A DNA stretch of 61,573 bases from Nocardia altamirensis NBRC 108246 (GCF_001612685.1 NZ_BDAY01000075.1:1-61573), one strand, 5' to 3'; shown: positions 26,087 to 34,895, numbered from the stretch's first letter. Numbers and translations: made by a program. Notes: generated by a model from the letters alone, not told the origin.

Positions 26087-26245
26087 GCAGACAACGCTAG
26101 GTCCGCGCCCACCGACCTCCATCCCGCTTAGGTAGGGGATCGAATACCCCTAGGGAGGGAGAGCAATTGGTGTGAGTGGCGGCTGCCGCCGGGCTTCCCG
26201 AGAGTGGGGAGCATATTCGGCTGGAAGCGATGACATGATTCGTCG

Positions 26246-27160
26246 GTGGGGATTGTGGCCGGGGTGTGGCAGACGCTTCGTGAGACCATTTCCGCTGTCG
26301 TGGACACTGCTGCCTTTGCCATGTCGAAAACATCCCGGGAGTTAGGTGTCGACTATCCTCGTGGCGCAGCTCATGGGATCACCATCGTCGACCATGGCGA
26401 CCACTTCGACAAGTTGCCCGCAGCGGATCAGATCGCGCATGCGGTTCCGGACACACCCGTCGATCTCAGTATGACGCCCCAGGATCGAGCGCAGGCAGTC
26501 GTCGACAGGAGTCAACACATGCGGGGAGACGATTTGGTCGCGCTCGATCGTCTGGACACTCAGTCGCTCTATTGGGAGGCGAAGTATGCGGCAGAGAATG
26601 CTGACGACATCTACCACAACCCCGATGTTTTTAAGCAGGTCCGCGTCGCCCAAAAATTCGACACGGCACCAACGCTCGGCACCTACGAAGATATGGAAGC
26701 AATCATCCAGAACGGGGGAACGGAGCTATTCGCGCGTGTTCCGCGCGACAAGCTGGAGGAATTCTATCGCGGTGAATACTTCCCGACGAAGACGGTTGGC
26801 ACCATGGGGACGGGCATGGAAGCGTGGAAGGAGCGGTATCACCTAGAACTCCCCGGTCGCGCCTCGGATGACACCCAGATTGTCAGAATGGCATTGCTCC
26901 CGGATGCGATAGTGGCGGACGCCAACAAGCTCATCGACCTTCAGATCATCCATCGACAGCGCCTCATTGACCACATTCTCGACCTCCAAGAGTCGGGCGA
27001 CACATGGGGAGCGGAGAAGATTCGAAGCAAGCTGTGGTTCATCACCAATGATGTGGGCACATACGGGATGGCTCGAGGTGTCGAAGCGGTTACCTTCGAT
27101 TCTATGGCGAGTGTGCTCAACGGTTCGGCGCTCCTCGTCCAAACCGATCCCATCCGCTGA
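26246..27160 (+). CDS. Hypothetical protein, possible ADP-ribosyltransferase-like fold
   Basis: A 304-residue protein with no signal peptide or membrane segment. The stretch from about residue 160 reads ELFARVPRDKLEEFYRG, KTVGTMGTGMEAW and IVRMALLPDAIVADANKL. This is reminiscent of the RG...GxMGxGxYxS...RMALxPDAxVID pattern of some phage and polymorphic-toxin ADP-ribosyltransferases. That is weak inference; no catalytic QxE or EXE is obvious. Its base composition is visibly lower in GC than its neighbours, which hints at transfer. The start (GTG 26246) lacks a clear ribosome site. Confidence 0.55.
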   Translation: MGIVAGVWQTLRETISAVVDTAAFAMSKTSRELGVDYPRGAAHGITIVDHGDHFDKLPAADQIAHAVPDTPVDLSMTPQDRAQAVVDRSQHMRGDDLVALDRLDTQSLYWEAKYAAENADDIYHNPDVFKQVRVAQKFDTAPTLGTYEDMEAIIQNGGTELFARVPRDKLEEFYRGEYFPTKTVGTMGTGMEAWKERYHLELPGRASDDTQIVRMALLPDAIVADANKLIDLQIIHRQRLIDHILDLQESGDTWGAEKIRSKLWFITNDVGTYGMARGVEAVTFDSMASVLNGSALLVQTDPIR

Positions 27161-28020
27161 CTCCCGTACGAAAACCGCTGCGGTATTTCCTCGCCGCGCG
27201 GGCGCTGAGCATACTCGGCGACCGCGTCACCGACATGGTGCTGCCGCTGGCCGTGCTCGCGGCCTCCGGGTCCGCGGTCACGGCCGGTGTCGTCGGTGCG
27301 GCAGCCCAGCTGCCGCAGGTCCTGGCAGCGCTGCAGGTCGGTGCGTTGGTGGATCGCCGAGAACGCAAGGGCCTGATGGTAATTGCGGACATCGTGCGGG
27401 CCGTCGCGTTCGTCGCCATCGGCGTGGAGGTGATGTTCGGCGAGGCTCGAGTGGTGCCGCTGGTGTTGCTCGCGCTGGTCACCGGTGTCGGCGACGCGGT
27501 GTTTCACGCGTCGGCGAGCAGTTACCTGCCGAGCCTGGTCGGAGACCGAGACCTCATGCGCGCCAACGGTTTGGTGGAAGCCTCGGACGCAGCGGCGACG
27601 CTGACGGGACCGGCTGCTGGTGGCTGGCTGTTGCAGGCGCTGGGGCCATTGGTGGCGTTCGTGGCCAACGCGATGAGCTTCGTTGCCTCGGCCATGCTGC
27701 TGGCGCGGTTACCGAAAAACTTTCCGGCGCAGCAGAAATCCGGCGCTGACGAGTCCGTGTTGGCCGGGCTTCGGCTGGTGCGCCGGGACCGGGCGCAGGC
27801 TGTGCTGCTGGTAAGCGCGTGCTATCTGCACCTGCTCGCGGCGGCAGCGTTCCTACCATTGCTGGTACGTGCCAACGCGGAGTTGCGCCTGACGCCGCTC
27901 ACGACAGGGCTCATCGTGTCGGCGGCGGGTGTCGGCGGCCTGATGAGCAGCATCGTGATCGCCCGGTTCTGCGTGCTCGTCCTGCCCAGTTCGGCGGCCC
28001 GCCAAGGAGACTGCGGCTGA
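27157..28020 (+). pseudogene. MFS transporter, C-terminally truncated
   Basis: About 287 residues of an MFS exporter of the MFS_3/enterobactin-exporter type. LRYFLAARALSILGDRVTDMVLPLAV opens the first segment, GALVDRRERKGLMVIAD is the conserved loop 2-3, and SSYLPSLVGDRDLMRANGLVEA is typical of the group. Normal members have about 410 residues and twelve segments; this one breaks after GGLMSSIVIARF near the eighth or ninth. After the break another frame reads ...AADLAQRIAELMRSTADLE and stops at 28072, as if the tail of a different gene had been joined. The start is uncertain: a CTG at 27157 overlapping the previous stop fits the homology, and the first ATG is 27235. Confidence 0.6.
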
Positions 28021-28093
28021 CCTGGCGCAGCGGATCGCTGAACTCATGCGATCCACTGCGGACTTGGAGTAGGCGGGACGGTGCGCCGGGCGG

Positions 28094-28714
28094 CTACCGC
28101 TTGTAGACGGTGTAGGTCAGGTGGGTCACCCGCTGCGTTGGCTCCGCGCGGACCGGCTTCAGGGCGACGCGGGCGGCATCGATGCCCTCGAACAGGCGGA
28201 TTCCGGCGCCGAACAGCACGGGGGAGAGCGCGATCGTGAACTCGTCGATCAGGCAGGCGTTCAGGTACTCCAGGATCGTTGCGCCGCCGCCTGCGACGCG
28301 GACGTCCCGGTCGCCTGCGGCCTTGCGAGCCTGGTCGAGTGCTGACTCGATGCCGTTGTTGACGAAGTGGAAGATGGTCCCGCCCGGCCGCTCCCACGGT
28401 TCACGCTGCTCGTGTGTCACGACGAAGACCGGCGTATGGAACGGCGCTTCGGCAGGCCACATCTGTTCACCGGCGTCGAACATGCGCTTGCCCATCACGC
28501 TCGCGCCGGTGCGCTCGAACGTCTCCCGCACGATGTCGTTGTCCCGCCCTTCTTCGCCGCCGGCGCCGAGCTTCAGGTTCTCCCGGAAGAACCGCTGCGG
28601 GAATACCCACTGCTGCAGTTCCATCCACTGTTGCCCCATCAACTCCTCGGACGTCTCGGGTGCGATGAACCCGTCCAGCGACATCGATACGCTGAAGAAA
28701 ACCGTTCCGGCCAT
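28094..28714 (-). CDS. Dihydrofolate-reductase-family (RibD-C-like) protein
   Basis: A 206-residue protein of the RibD C-terminal/DHFR-like reductase fold. It opens with VFFSVSMSLDGFIA, has GASVMGKRMFD, VRVAGGGATILEYLNACLIDEF, and the late motif SPVLFGAGIRLFEG. These small NADPH-binding proteins are common in actinobacteria and their substrates are mostly unknown. The ATG at 28714 overlaps the stop of the SRPBCC gene (ATGA). It is the last gene of a three-gene leftward operon headed by an ArsR regulator. Confidence 0.87.
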   Translation of the reverse strand: MAGTVFFSVSMSLDGFIAPETSEELMGQQWMELQQWVFPQRFFRENLKLGAGGEEGRDNDIVRETFERTGASVMGKRMFDAGEQMWPAEAPFHTPVFVVTHEQREPWERPGGTIFHFVNNGIESALDQARKAAGDRDVRVAGGGATILEYLNACLIDEFTIALSPVLFGAGIRLFEGIDAARVALKPVRAEPTQRVTHLTYTVYKR

Positions 28715-29220
28715 CAGCCCTGCACTCCCTTCCGAACGACCTCGGTGAGGTAGGCGGCCAGGTTGTTCAGGGTCTGCTCGCCACCCTCGACCGCGTGGTA
28801 TTTCTCGACCGCCTCGTCGCGCAGTTCCTTGGTGGGGAACACCGTCCGCATGTCGATCCGGGTCGCAGCGCCGTCGGGGTCGAACGTCAGGACCGACTCG
28901 AAGGCGTTCGGGTCGTCGCGGGACTCACCGTGCCGCAACGTGATTCGCTCCGGTGGCGCGATCTCGGTCCAGGCGATCCACTCCTGGTAGTCCGTCCCGT
29001 CCGGTCCGTGCATCACGAAATCCCATACCCCGCCGACGCGGAACTCGAAGGCCCGCGTGGTGGTGGTGAATCCTTTTGGGCCCCACCATCGCGACAAGTG
29101 CCGTACCTCGGTGAACGCCTCGAACACCAACTCCCTTGGGGCGTCGATGATCCGGGAGATCACGATCTCGCGGTCGGCCGTCGCGGACTGCGCCGCCGCT
29201 CCTCGTCCCGTCACACTCAT
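28714..29220 (-). CDS. SRPBCC/AHSA1-family protein
   Basis: A 168-residue START-like (Aha1/CalC superfamily) protein: ISRIIDAPRELVFEAFTEVRHLSRWWGPKGF at the start, then WDFVMHGPDGTDY, and a final helix. Such proteins bind hydrophobic ligands and commonly sit behind an ArsR gene, as here. It overlaps both neighbours by four bases, so all three are translationally coupled. The ligand is unknown. Confidence 0.88.
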   Translation of the reverse strand: MSVTGRGAAAQSATADREIVISRIIDAPRELVFEAFTEVRHLSRWWGPKGFTTTTRAFEFRVGGVWDFVMHGPDGTDYQEWIAWTEIAPPERITLRHGESRDDPNAFESVLTFDPDGAATRIDMRTVFPTKELRDEAVEKYHAVEGGEQTLNNLAAYLTEVVRKGVQG

Positions 29221-29567
29221 CAGCTACCTTCCTCCTGCCTTGCCTGCTTCATGTCCTGTACGTACTCGTCCAGCCGGTCGAAGCTCTCGTTCCAGAACTG
29301 CTCGAACCCGCCTGCCCATTCGTGCACCGGTCGCAGCCCGCGGGCGTCCAGGCAGTACAGGCGTTGCTTGCCTGCCTGACGGTCCCGCACCAGCCCGACC
29401 TCCCGGAGCACCCGCAAGTGTTTGGATGCCCCCGGCTGGGACATCCCCAGCTCCCGGGCCACCTCCGTCACCGGCCGCTCACCCGCCCGCAGCAGTGCCA
29501 GGATCTCCCTGCGCTGCGGCTCGGCGATCGCGTTGAACACGTCCGACGTCGTCGCTGCTCGTGCCAT
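29220..29567 (-). CDS. ArsR-family transcriptional regulator
   Basis: A 115-residue winged-helix regulator: VFNAIAEPQRREILALLRAGERPVTEVARELGMSQPGASKHLRVLREVGLV is the full helix-turn-helix, followed by the RQAGKQRLYCLDARGL wing. A single Cys is present, with no ArsR metal motif, so it is probably not a metal sensor. It heads the operon with the SRPBCC and reductase genes. A palindrome lies ten bases upstream of the ATG (29577-29590), which suggests autoregulation. Confidence 0.9.
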   Translation of the reverse strand: MARAATTSDVFNAIAEPQRREILALLRAGERPVTEVARELGMSQPGASKHLRVLREVGLVRDRQAGKQRLYCLDARGLRPVHEWAGGFEQFWNESFDRLDEYVQDMKQARQEEGS

Positions 29568-29576
29568 GGCCGCAAT

Positions 29577-29590
29577 CATATTCCGATATG
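29577..29590. promoter_or_regulatory. Likely ArsR-family operator
   Basis: CATAT-TCCG-ATATG is a perfect 5-bp-arm palindrome located 10-23 bp upstream of the ArsR start, where the promoter of the three-gene operon must lie. The AT-rich arms stand out in this GC-rich sequence. Confidence 0.5.
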
Positions 29591-29755
29591 GGTATGCGTC
29601 AAGTCGGGCCGTCGCACGTCTCTGCGTCCGCGGTTCAGCGTGGGCGTCGAGCTGGGCGAAATGTGCTGGGGGGTAGCCGAAACCGGACGACCGACCTGCG
29701 ACACGCTGTTTCCCAGTCGTGGGAACGACGTGCGGCACCTGGCAAGGTGTCGGGC

Positions 29756-29983
29756 ATGCGGACAGTATGGAGATCATTGGCAGCTGGGGCCTCGGCTATG
29801 TTTGTCCTCGGCTTGGCGGCAGGCAACGCGACCGCCGATGGGGTGTTCTACGGCGATTACGAGACCAGTTGGCAGTGTGAGGCGGCTGGGGAGCCGTACC
29901 GTGGCTCGGATAGTTATTACAAGTGCTACTACGGCCAGCAAGGCAGCGGCTGGCAATTGTGGGTTTACTCGATCGGCGGCTGA
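29756..29983 (+). CDS. Small secreted protein
   Basis: A 75-residue protein with a Sec signal peptide ending near GNATADG (about residue 28). The mature part of about 47 residues holds two cysteines (SWQCEAAG and YYKCYYG) and many aromatics. It resembles the small secreted protein at 319-594 in size and style. No function is known. A perfect hairpin follows. Confidence 0.65.
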   Translation: MRTVWRSLAAGASAMFVLGLAAGNATADGVFYGDYETSWQCEAAGEPYRGSDSYYKCYYGQQGSGWQLWVYSIGG

Positions 29984-29992
29984 CCCGGCCCC

Positions 29993-30022
29993 GACTCGTC
30001 CGCGAACACTCGCGGACGAGTC
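29993..30022. terminator. Bidirectional hairpin terminator
   Basis: A perfect 13-bp stem GACTCGTCCGCGA with an ACAC loop lies between the convergent secreted-protein and LysR genes, so it can end both transcripts. Confidence 0.8.
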
Positions 30023-30038
30023 CTCGAATTTCGTTGGG

Positions 30039-30941
30039 TCACGGCAGATCTTGCAACGCAGTCCGGATCACGTCGAGGAACCAGGTCTGCGCAGCGCTGC
30101 GGCCCGGTGTGCGGCGGGTGTAGGCGGTGACCTCGACCGGCTGAATCGGCCACGCCAGCGCGAAGGTCCGGACCGGATGTGATCTGACCACGGTGTGTGC
30201 GACCCGCTCCGGCACGATGGCCATGAACTCGCTGTCCTGCACCACATAGGGCAACGTGGCGAAGCGGGTGACCCTGACCGCGATATCCGGCTCGACACCA
30301 TACCTACGCAGCGCCTGCCATGCGGCGGCATGGCCGCTGGTGCCGTCGACGACCACGTGGCGCTCCGTGCGCAACTCCGCCGCGGTCGGGTTGTCGTGGC
30401 GCAGGCGCGGATGGTCGGCCGCGACCATGCCGACGTAACCCTCCGTGAACAGCGGCATCCGGCTCAGGCGTACCGAATCCAGCACCGGGCTGGTCACGAT
30501 CGCGTCCACCTTGCCGCGGGTGAGTTCATCGGGTGCGGTCTCGATGTCGATCGCGTGGACCTGCAGGGTCGCGGCGGGTGCGCGCGCGGAGAGTTCCGCG
30601 AGCACCAGCGGCAGCGAGTTGACCTCACCGAGGTCGGACAGCCCGATGGAGAAGCTGACCGGCCCCGACGGATCGAATTCGGTTGCCGCGCTGATGGTCA
30701 CATCCATCTGGTCGATGGCGGTGCGCAGCGGCGGATAGAGCCGCTCAGCTTCCGAGCTGGGGACAAGCCCGCCTGGACCGCGCACGAAGAGTTCGTCGCC
30801 GAGCCGCTTGCGTAACTTACCCAAGCCATAGCTGACCGTCGGTTGACTGACGCCGAGGGCATCGGCCGCCGCAGTGACGCTCCGCATTTCGTAGAGCAGG
30901 ACGAACGTGCGGATCAGGTTGAAATCGAACTCCGCGGCCAT
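30039..30941 (-). CDS. LysR-family transcriptional regulator
   Basis: A 300-residue LysR regulator. The N-terminal winged helix reads LIRTFVLLYEMRSVTAAADALGVSQPTVSYGLGKLRKRLGDELFVR. A periplasmic-binding-like effector domain follows (VSFSIGLSDLGEVNSLPLVLAEL, then VDAIVTSPVLDSVRLSRMPLF). The ATG at 30941 has AGAGGTG upstream. The usual LysR target would be the divergent unit starting at 31144 (chorismate-lyase-like). The intervening 200 bp contains ATCTATAGATTCGAGCAACATCTAT, in which ATCTATAGAT is a palindrome that may be its binding site. Confidence 0.9.
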   Translation of the reverse strand: MAAEFDFNLIRTFVLLYEMRSVTAAADALGVSQPTVSYGLGKLRKRLGDELFVRGPGGLVPSSEAERLYPPLRTAIDQMDVTISAATEFDPSGPVSFSIGLSDLGEVNSLPLVLAELSARAPAATLQVHAIDIETAPDELTRGKVDAIVTSPVLDSVRLSRMPLFTEGYVGMVAADHPRLRHDNPTAAELRTERHVVVDGTSGHAAAWQALRRYGVEPDIAVRVTRFATLPYVVQDSEFMAIVPERVAHTVVRSHPVRTFALAWPIQPVEVTAYTRRTPGRSAAQTWFLDVIRTALQDLP

Positions 30942-30950
30942 CGATCACCT

Positions 30951-30960
30951 CTATAGATTC
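30951..30960. promoter_or_regulatory. Possible LysR binding palindrome
   Basis: ATCTATAGAT lies just upstream of the lysR start, with a second ATCTAT about 10 bp further on. LysR regulators commonly bind AT-rich dyads in the divergent gap beside their own gene. No T-N11-A box assignment was attempted. Confidence 0.3.
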
Positions 30961-31143
30961 GAGCAACATCTATCGGATCTCTGATGTCGCCGATCGTAGG
31001 TGCGGCCGCGGTCGGTTGCCTTTAAGTATTGCCAGGCTTGGGTATACCGATGCGAACTCAGTACTTACCGATGCGCCTGCCGGACCGTCGGCATAAAGAT
31101 CTTGCCATCACCTGTCGGGGGCGAGAAAGTACCGAGGTCGGCC

Positions 31144-31800
31144 ATGTTTGCTGGATGGTATGAGGAATTCGTTGGCAGCCAACAGTATCCGGCGCTCGAA
31201 GCGCGCCGAGAACTACCGCTGGTAACCCAATTGGTACTTACGGCGGAAGGGTCGACGACCTTGATGCTCCGCACGCTGGCGAGGTCGGAGATCGTTGCCG
31301 AACCGTTGCTGGCGCGCAGTCAGCCGATCCCTATCAACGACTGTCCCGAGCTCGAGGAAGTGTTCGGCAACCACAAAGCTCTCGCGGTACGCAGATCCAG
31401 GCTACGCAACAGCACAGGCATGATCGTCAGCGAAAACTTGATCACCTATCGACGCGTCGACCGGGAAGCTCTGATTCCCCTCGGCGACCAACCATTCGGG
31501 CTGCATGTTCGCGAACGTGGCATGTTCGAACGACGGCGCATTTTCCGAACGGGTGTCACCCTTGCCACCTTCGGTGCGCTGCCTGCGGAGTCGGCCGGAC
31601 GGGTGTACGAGATCTCGTTCTCTACCGGGCAGAGCGTACTCGTCCACGAGGTCTTCGCCCCCGATCTGCTGCCCACTCGCGAGAACAGGACAGTATCGCC
31701 GATCGCCCAGCCTGCTCAACCGGCGACAAGCGTGGGGCACGAGCTGGTACCGCAGTCTTCAACACCGGTAGGAGCCGCGAAACTCGTTGTGCCACAGTGA
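31144..31800 (+). CDS. Chorismate pyruvate-lyase-like (DUF98/Rv2949c) protein
   Basis: A 218-residue protein. The pattern LPLVTQLVLTAEGSTTLMLRTLARSEIVAEPLL, then AVRRSRLRNSTGMIVSENLITYRR and LIPLGDQPFGLHV, matches my recollection of the DUF98 chorismate lyases such as M. tuberculosis Rv2949c. That enzyme cuts chorismate into 4-hydroxybenzoate and pyruvate for phenolic lipids. No polyketide synthase is nearby, so the product's use is unknown. The last 40 residues form a Pro/Ser-rich tail. The ATG at 31144 begins the conserved region. It is divergent from the LysR gene. Confidence 0.65.
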   Translation: MFAGWYEEFVGSQQYPALEARRELPLVTQLVLTAEGSTTLMLRTLARSEIVAEPLLARSQPIPINDCPELEEVFGNHKALAVRRSRLRNSTGMIVSENLITYRRVDREALIPLGDQPFGLHVRERGMFERRRIFRTGVTLATFGALPAESAGRVYEISFSTGQSVLVHEVFAPDLLPTRENRTVSPIAQPAQPATSVGHELVPQSSTPVGAAKLVVPQ

Positions 31801-31844
31801 CAAGTTCGGGGGCTGTGGCACGATGAGGCGCCGCGGTCGGCCAT

Positions 31845-31879
31845 GGCGGCCAGTACGCGTCACTCGCGTGCTGGCCGCC
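31845..31879 (+). terminator. Hairpin terminator
   Basis: A 15-bp stem with one G-T pair (GGCGGCCAGTACGCG, loop TCACT) lies 45 bp after the chorismate-lyase-like gene. Confidence 0.7.
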
Positions 31880-31987
31880 TGATGTGTCTGCGCCCCTGCG
31901 GGTTCCGGTCCACCTACCCGCTGTGTCAACGCTGGCGGCGGTGCGGTTTGATGATCATGCAACTGTGCACCGAGAGCGGAGGTACCT

Positions 31988-32386
31988 ATGACCGAGATCC
32001 CAGAGAAGGTCCGCGATCTGCTGGAACGCCCGATCTACGCGAGCCTCGGCACCACGAGGCCGAATGGCGCCCCGCAGGTGAACCCGATGTGGTTCGTGTG
32101 GGACGGCGAATTCATCTGGTTCACGCACACCAACTACCGGCAGAAGTTCAAGAACGTCGCCGACGAACCTCGCGTATCGATCTCGATCTTCGATCCGGAC
32201 GACCCGTACCGCTACATCGAGGTCCGTGGTGTGGTCGACCACATCGACGGGGACCCCGACGGGGCGCTCTACACCCGCCTGTCCGAGCGGTACAACAATG
32301 GTCCGGTGGTGCCGCCGGACGCCAAGGACCGCGTCGCCATCGCCGTCCGGCCGTCCGGCGTCTCGGGCTCGGCCCTCCGCGACTGA
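31988..32386 (+). CDS. PPOX-class F420/FMN-dependent protein
   Basis: A 132-residue split-barrel flavin/deazaflavin-binding protein: IYASLGTTRPNGAPQVNPMWFVWDGEFIWF, KFKNVADEPRVSISIFDPDDPYRYIEVRGVVD and the late SERYNNG. Small PPOX proteins of this type in mycolata are F420H2-dependent reductases or heme/FMN binders. The ATG at 31988 has a perfect GGAGG site. The C-terminus is slightly short but looks natural. The substrate is unknown. Confidence 0.85.
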   Translation: MTEIPEKVRDLLERPIYASLGTTRPNGAPQVNPMWFVWDGEFIWFTHTNYRQKFKNVADEPRVSISIFDPDDPYRYIEVRGVVDHIDGDPDGALYTRLSERYNNGPVVPPDAKDRVAIAVRPSGVSGSALRD

Positions 32387-32428
32387 GCGGTCCATCGCCC
32401 ACGCCCCACTCGATCCCCGTACCGCCGT

Positions 32429-32484
32429 CGAACGGGACATAACAGAGCCGTGACCTGCGTGTCCCCTCCGCTATGTCCCGTTCG
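32429..32484. repeat. 56-bp element bounded by perfect 13-bp inverted repeats
   Basis: CGAACGGGACATA (32429-32441) and its exact complement (32472-32484) enclose 30 bp. The spacing is too long for a tight terminator. It could be a large hairpin, a two-site operator, or a tiny inverted-repeat element. It sits in the 226-bp gap between the PPOX and esterase genes. Confidence 0.65.
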
Positions 32485-32612
32485 CACACCGCCCGAGGCG
32501 ATTGTTGCTCGAGGAACCAATCCTCGGGCGGTGGCGACGCGAATCTCCTTCGCTGCCGACACCGGCAGCCGCCGAAAGGCGTGGTGTATGTCGCAGGTAC
32601 CGGAGGGCAATC

Positions 32613-33635
32613 TTGAGAACATGGCGATCGACACACACGGTGCTAGTGCGCGGGCTCCTCGTCGGGGCGCTCGCGGCCGCAGGCCTGGTCGGCACGATGG
32701 GTACCGCCACTGCGGCGCCCGGCGTCGTTTCGGTGGAGGACGTGAACGATCGGCAACAGAATGTGCTGGTGTTCTCGCCCGCGATGAACCGGCCGATTCC
32801 GGTGCAGGTCATCCGCGCCGCGGACCGGGCGACGCCACGGCCGACGATGTACTTGCTCAACGGCTCCGGCGGTGGGCCGAATGAGAGCGGATGGGACGTA
32901 CAGACCGATGCCGTGAACTTCTTGCGCGGCAAGGACATCAATGTCGTGACTCCGTTCGGCGGCGCCAACTCCTACTACACCGACTGGGTACGCACGGATG
33001 CCGTGCTCGGATTCAACAGGTGGCAGACGTTCCTCAACGAGGAGCTGCCTCCGGTCATCGAAGAGTTCTTGGGGGCCAATGGAAATCGGACGTTGGTCGG
33101 TGTGTCGATGAGCGGCACCTCGGTCTTGAACCTGGCGATCGCCAAGCCTGGTTTCTGGAACAGTGTGGCGTCCTTCAGTGGTTGCGCGCAGACGTCGGAC
33201 CCGATCGGCCAGGAGTTCGTCCGGCTCACGGTCGAAAACTGGGGTGGTGGGCAGAGTGTCGAGAATATGTGGGGTCCGCGCAACGGGCCGCTGTGGCGGG
33301 ACAACGATCCGCTGGTCAACGCGGACCGGCTGCGGGGGACCGCCGTCTATTTGAGTACGGGCAGTGGCATCGCGGCGGCTCCGCATGACACGCCCAGCGA
33401 TCGGCGAGTGCAAGAGGGCCGGATTCCGCTGCCGGTGCAGATCGCGTTCGGCGGGCCGATCGAAGCGGCTATTCGTTTCTGCACAGTGAATTTGGCGAAC
33501 CGGCTGCATGAGCTGAATATCCCGGTCACGGTGGACGATCGCCCGGTCGGCACCCATTCGTGGGGCTACTGGGAAGACGATCTGCACCGCTCTTGGCCAT
33601 TCCTGGCTCAATCGGTAGGCAGCCAAACGAACTGA
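32613..33635 (+). CDS. Secreted antigen-85/mycolyltransferase-type esterase
   Basis: A 340-residue secreted alpha/beta hydrolase. A signal peptide (VLVRGLLVGALAAAGLVGTMGTATAAPG) precedes the mature chain. The nucleophile is Ser167 in GVSMSGTS, and the C-terminal GTHSWGYWEDDL supplies the His, as in mycolyltransferases that load mycolic acids onto trehalose and arabinogalactan. LNGSGGGPNESGWDVQTDAVNF is the usual oxyanion-loop region. The start is a TTG at 32613 with GGAGGG six bases upstream; no in-frame ATG precedes the signal peptide. It acts in the cell wall. Confidence 0.85.
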   Translation: MRTWRSTHTVLVRGLLVGALAAAGLVGTMGTATAAPGVVSVEDVNDRQQNVLVFSPAMNRPIPVQVIRAADRATPRPTMYLLNGSGGGPNESGWDVQTDAVNFLRGKDINVVTPFGGANSYYTDWVRTDAVLGFNRWQTFLNEELPPVIEEFLGANGNRTLVGVSMSGTSVLNLAIAKPGFWNSVASFSGCAQTSDPIGQEFVRLTVENWGGGQSVENMWGPRNGPLWRDNDPLVNADRLRGTAVYLSTGSGIAAAPHDTPSDRRVQEGRIPLPVQIAFGGPIEAAIRFCTVNLANRLHELNIPVTVDDRPVGTHSWGYWEDDLHRSWPFLAQSVGSQTN

Positions 33636-33671
33636 AACCACCACTGCACCACAGAGTTCGGTCTATTGCGC

Positions 33672-34883
33672 TCAGGTGGTGATCGCGATATCGGCACCAC
33701 TGAAGAGCAGGTCGGGAGGGCGGCGGCCGATTGCGGGTGTCAGCGCGGCGTTCGGGGCCTGCGCGTGTAGTTCCCTGAGGAACACCGTGATCGCCAACGT
33801 GGCCAACTGTTTTCCGGGGCAGACGTGGCGGCCGATGCCGAAGGTCAACGGCAGCTTGCCCTTACCGTGCAGGTTCCACAGGTCCGGGAACGCTGCCGTG
33901 TCCCGGTTGGCCGCCGCGAACAACGCCAGAATCGGTCCTGGCGGGAGCGTCGTGCCACTGGGCAAGGTGATCGCCTTGTCGGCGCGGCGTTTCCACGCCA
34001 CCAGTCCCGGATCGAGGTGCATCAGCTTGATCGCCACGCTGCCTGCCTGATTCGGATCGGCGAGCAGGCTCCACCAGGCCCGATCCGGCGCGGAAAGCAA
34101 CCGCTGCAGCCCTTGCTGGATGGTCCCGCTAATTGTATGTACTCCTGCCGCAAGCGAATTCGCCATGGCGGAGATCGCGACTCGGCGGGGCAACTCCGCC
34201 TCCCTCAGTCGGCACGCGAGGCCGGAACCGTGCGCGACGGTGCGGGCGGAGACGGTGAACAGCCAGCCGAGCGCGTCCACTGCCGCGCCGAGCTCACGGC
34301 CGTGCATCCGCCTACCGAGCAGGCCGGATTGGGCGCTGCTCCAGATCGCGACATTCGGCCAGGACTGCGGTGGCAGGCCGACCGCTTCGCCGGTGACCCG
34401 GGCGGCGTAGGCGATCGACAGGGCCGTCACATCGAGTTCGGATCCGGGACCGAGCTCGTCCAGCGCGGCGTGGAAATGCGCGGACATGGCTGCTTCGCGC
34501 GCGTGGCGTTGGCCTGCCGGGATCGTGAAATGGCCGTCGGCACCCGACATCGTGTCCCACACCTTCTTGTGTAGTCCCAGGTCGGTCAGGTTTGCGGTGG
34601 CCTTGGCCGGCGGCGGAAGCAGGTGCCGCAGGAAAGGCAGTATCGCCGAGGGGGTCGTCGCGATCCGCGAGTATCCGACCAACGGGTCCAACGAGTTAGC
34701 GGTGCTGACGCCCGGCAGCACGGCATCGAGCACCGTGCGAACATCGTCGTACTTCCAGATCATGCGCAGTCCGGACGGATGCAGGTAGCTCGGCTCGCCC
34801 CACTCGTGCAGTCGCCGATATCGCTCGTCTCGCGCGGCGAAGGACAGCTCGTTGGGCGTAACCCCGGCATACGGAAAATCCAT
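33672..34883 (-). CDS. Atypical cytochrome P450
   Basis: A 403-residue P450 with the heme loop LTFGIGRHVCPGKQLA (Cys355) and an I-helix variant LAAGVHTISG, in which the usual acid-alcohol pair is His-Thr. The K-helix ExxR is missing: the equivalent region reads SVAIKLMHLDPGLVAWKRRA, with no Glu-x-x-Arg where EELLR is expected. The later AANRDTAAFPD is normal. The region WSSAQSGLLGRR resembles the WS..q..LfwG stretch of P450s from minimal RiPP clusters, as far as I remember. No ferredoxin gene is nearby. It is transcribed leftward from the gap shared with the oxygenase-like gene. Confidence 0.85.
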   Translation of the reverse strand: MDFPYAGVTPNELSFAARDERYRRLHEWGEPSYLHPSGLRMIWKYDDVRTVLDAVLPGVSTANSLDPLVGYSRIATTPSAILPFLRHLLPPPAKATANLTDLGLHKKVWDTMSGADGHFTIPAGQRHAREAAMSAHFHAALDELGPGSELDVTALSIAYAARVTGEAVGLPPQSWPNVAIWSSAQSGLLGRRMHGRELGAAVDALGWLFTVSARTVAHGSGLACRLREAELPRRVAISAMANSLAAGVHTISGTIQQGLQRLLSAPDRAWWSLLADPNQAGSVAIKLMHLDPGLVAWKRRADKAITLPSGTTLPPGPILALFAAANRDTAAFPDLWNLHGKGKLPLTFGIGRHVCPGKQLATLAITVFLRELHAQAPNAALTPAIGRRPPDLLFSGADIAITT

Positions 34884-34895
34884 GAGCGAACCTGT

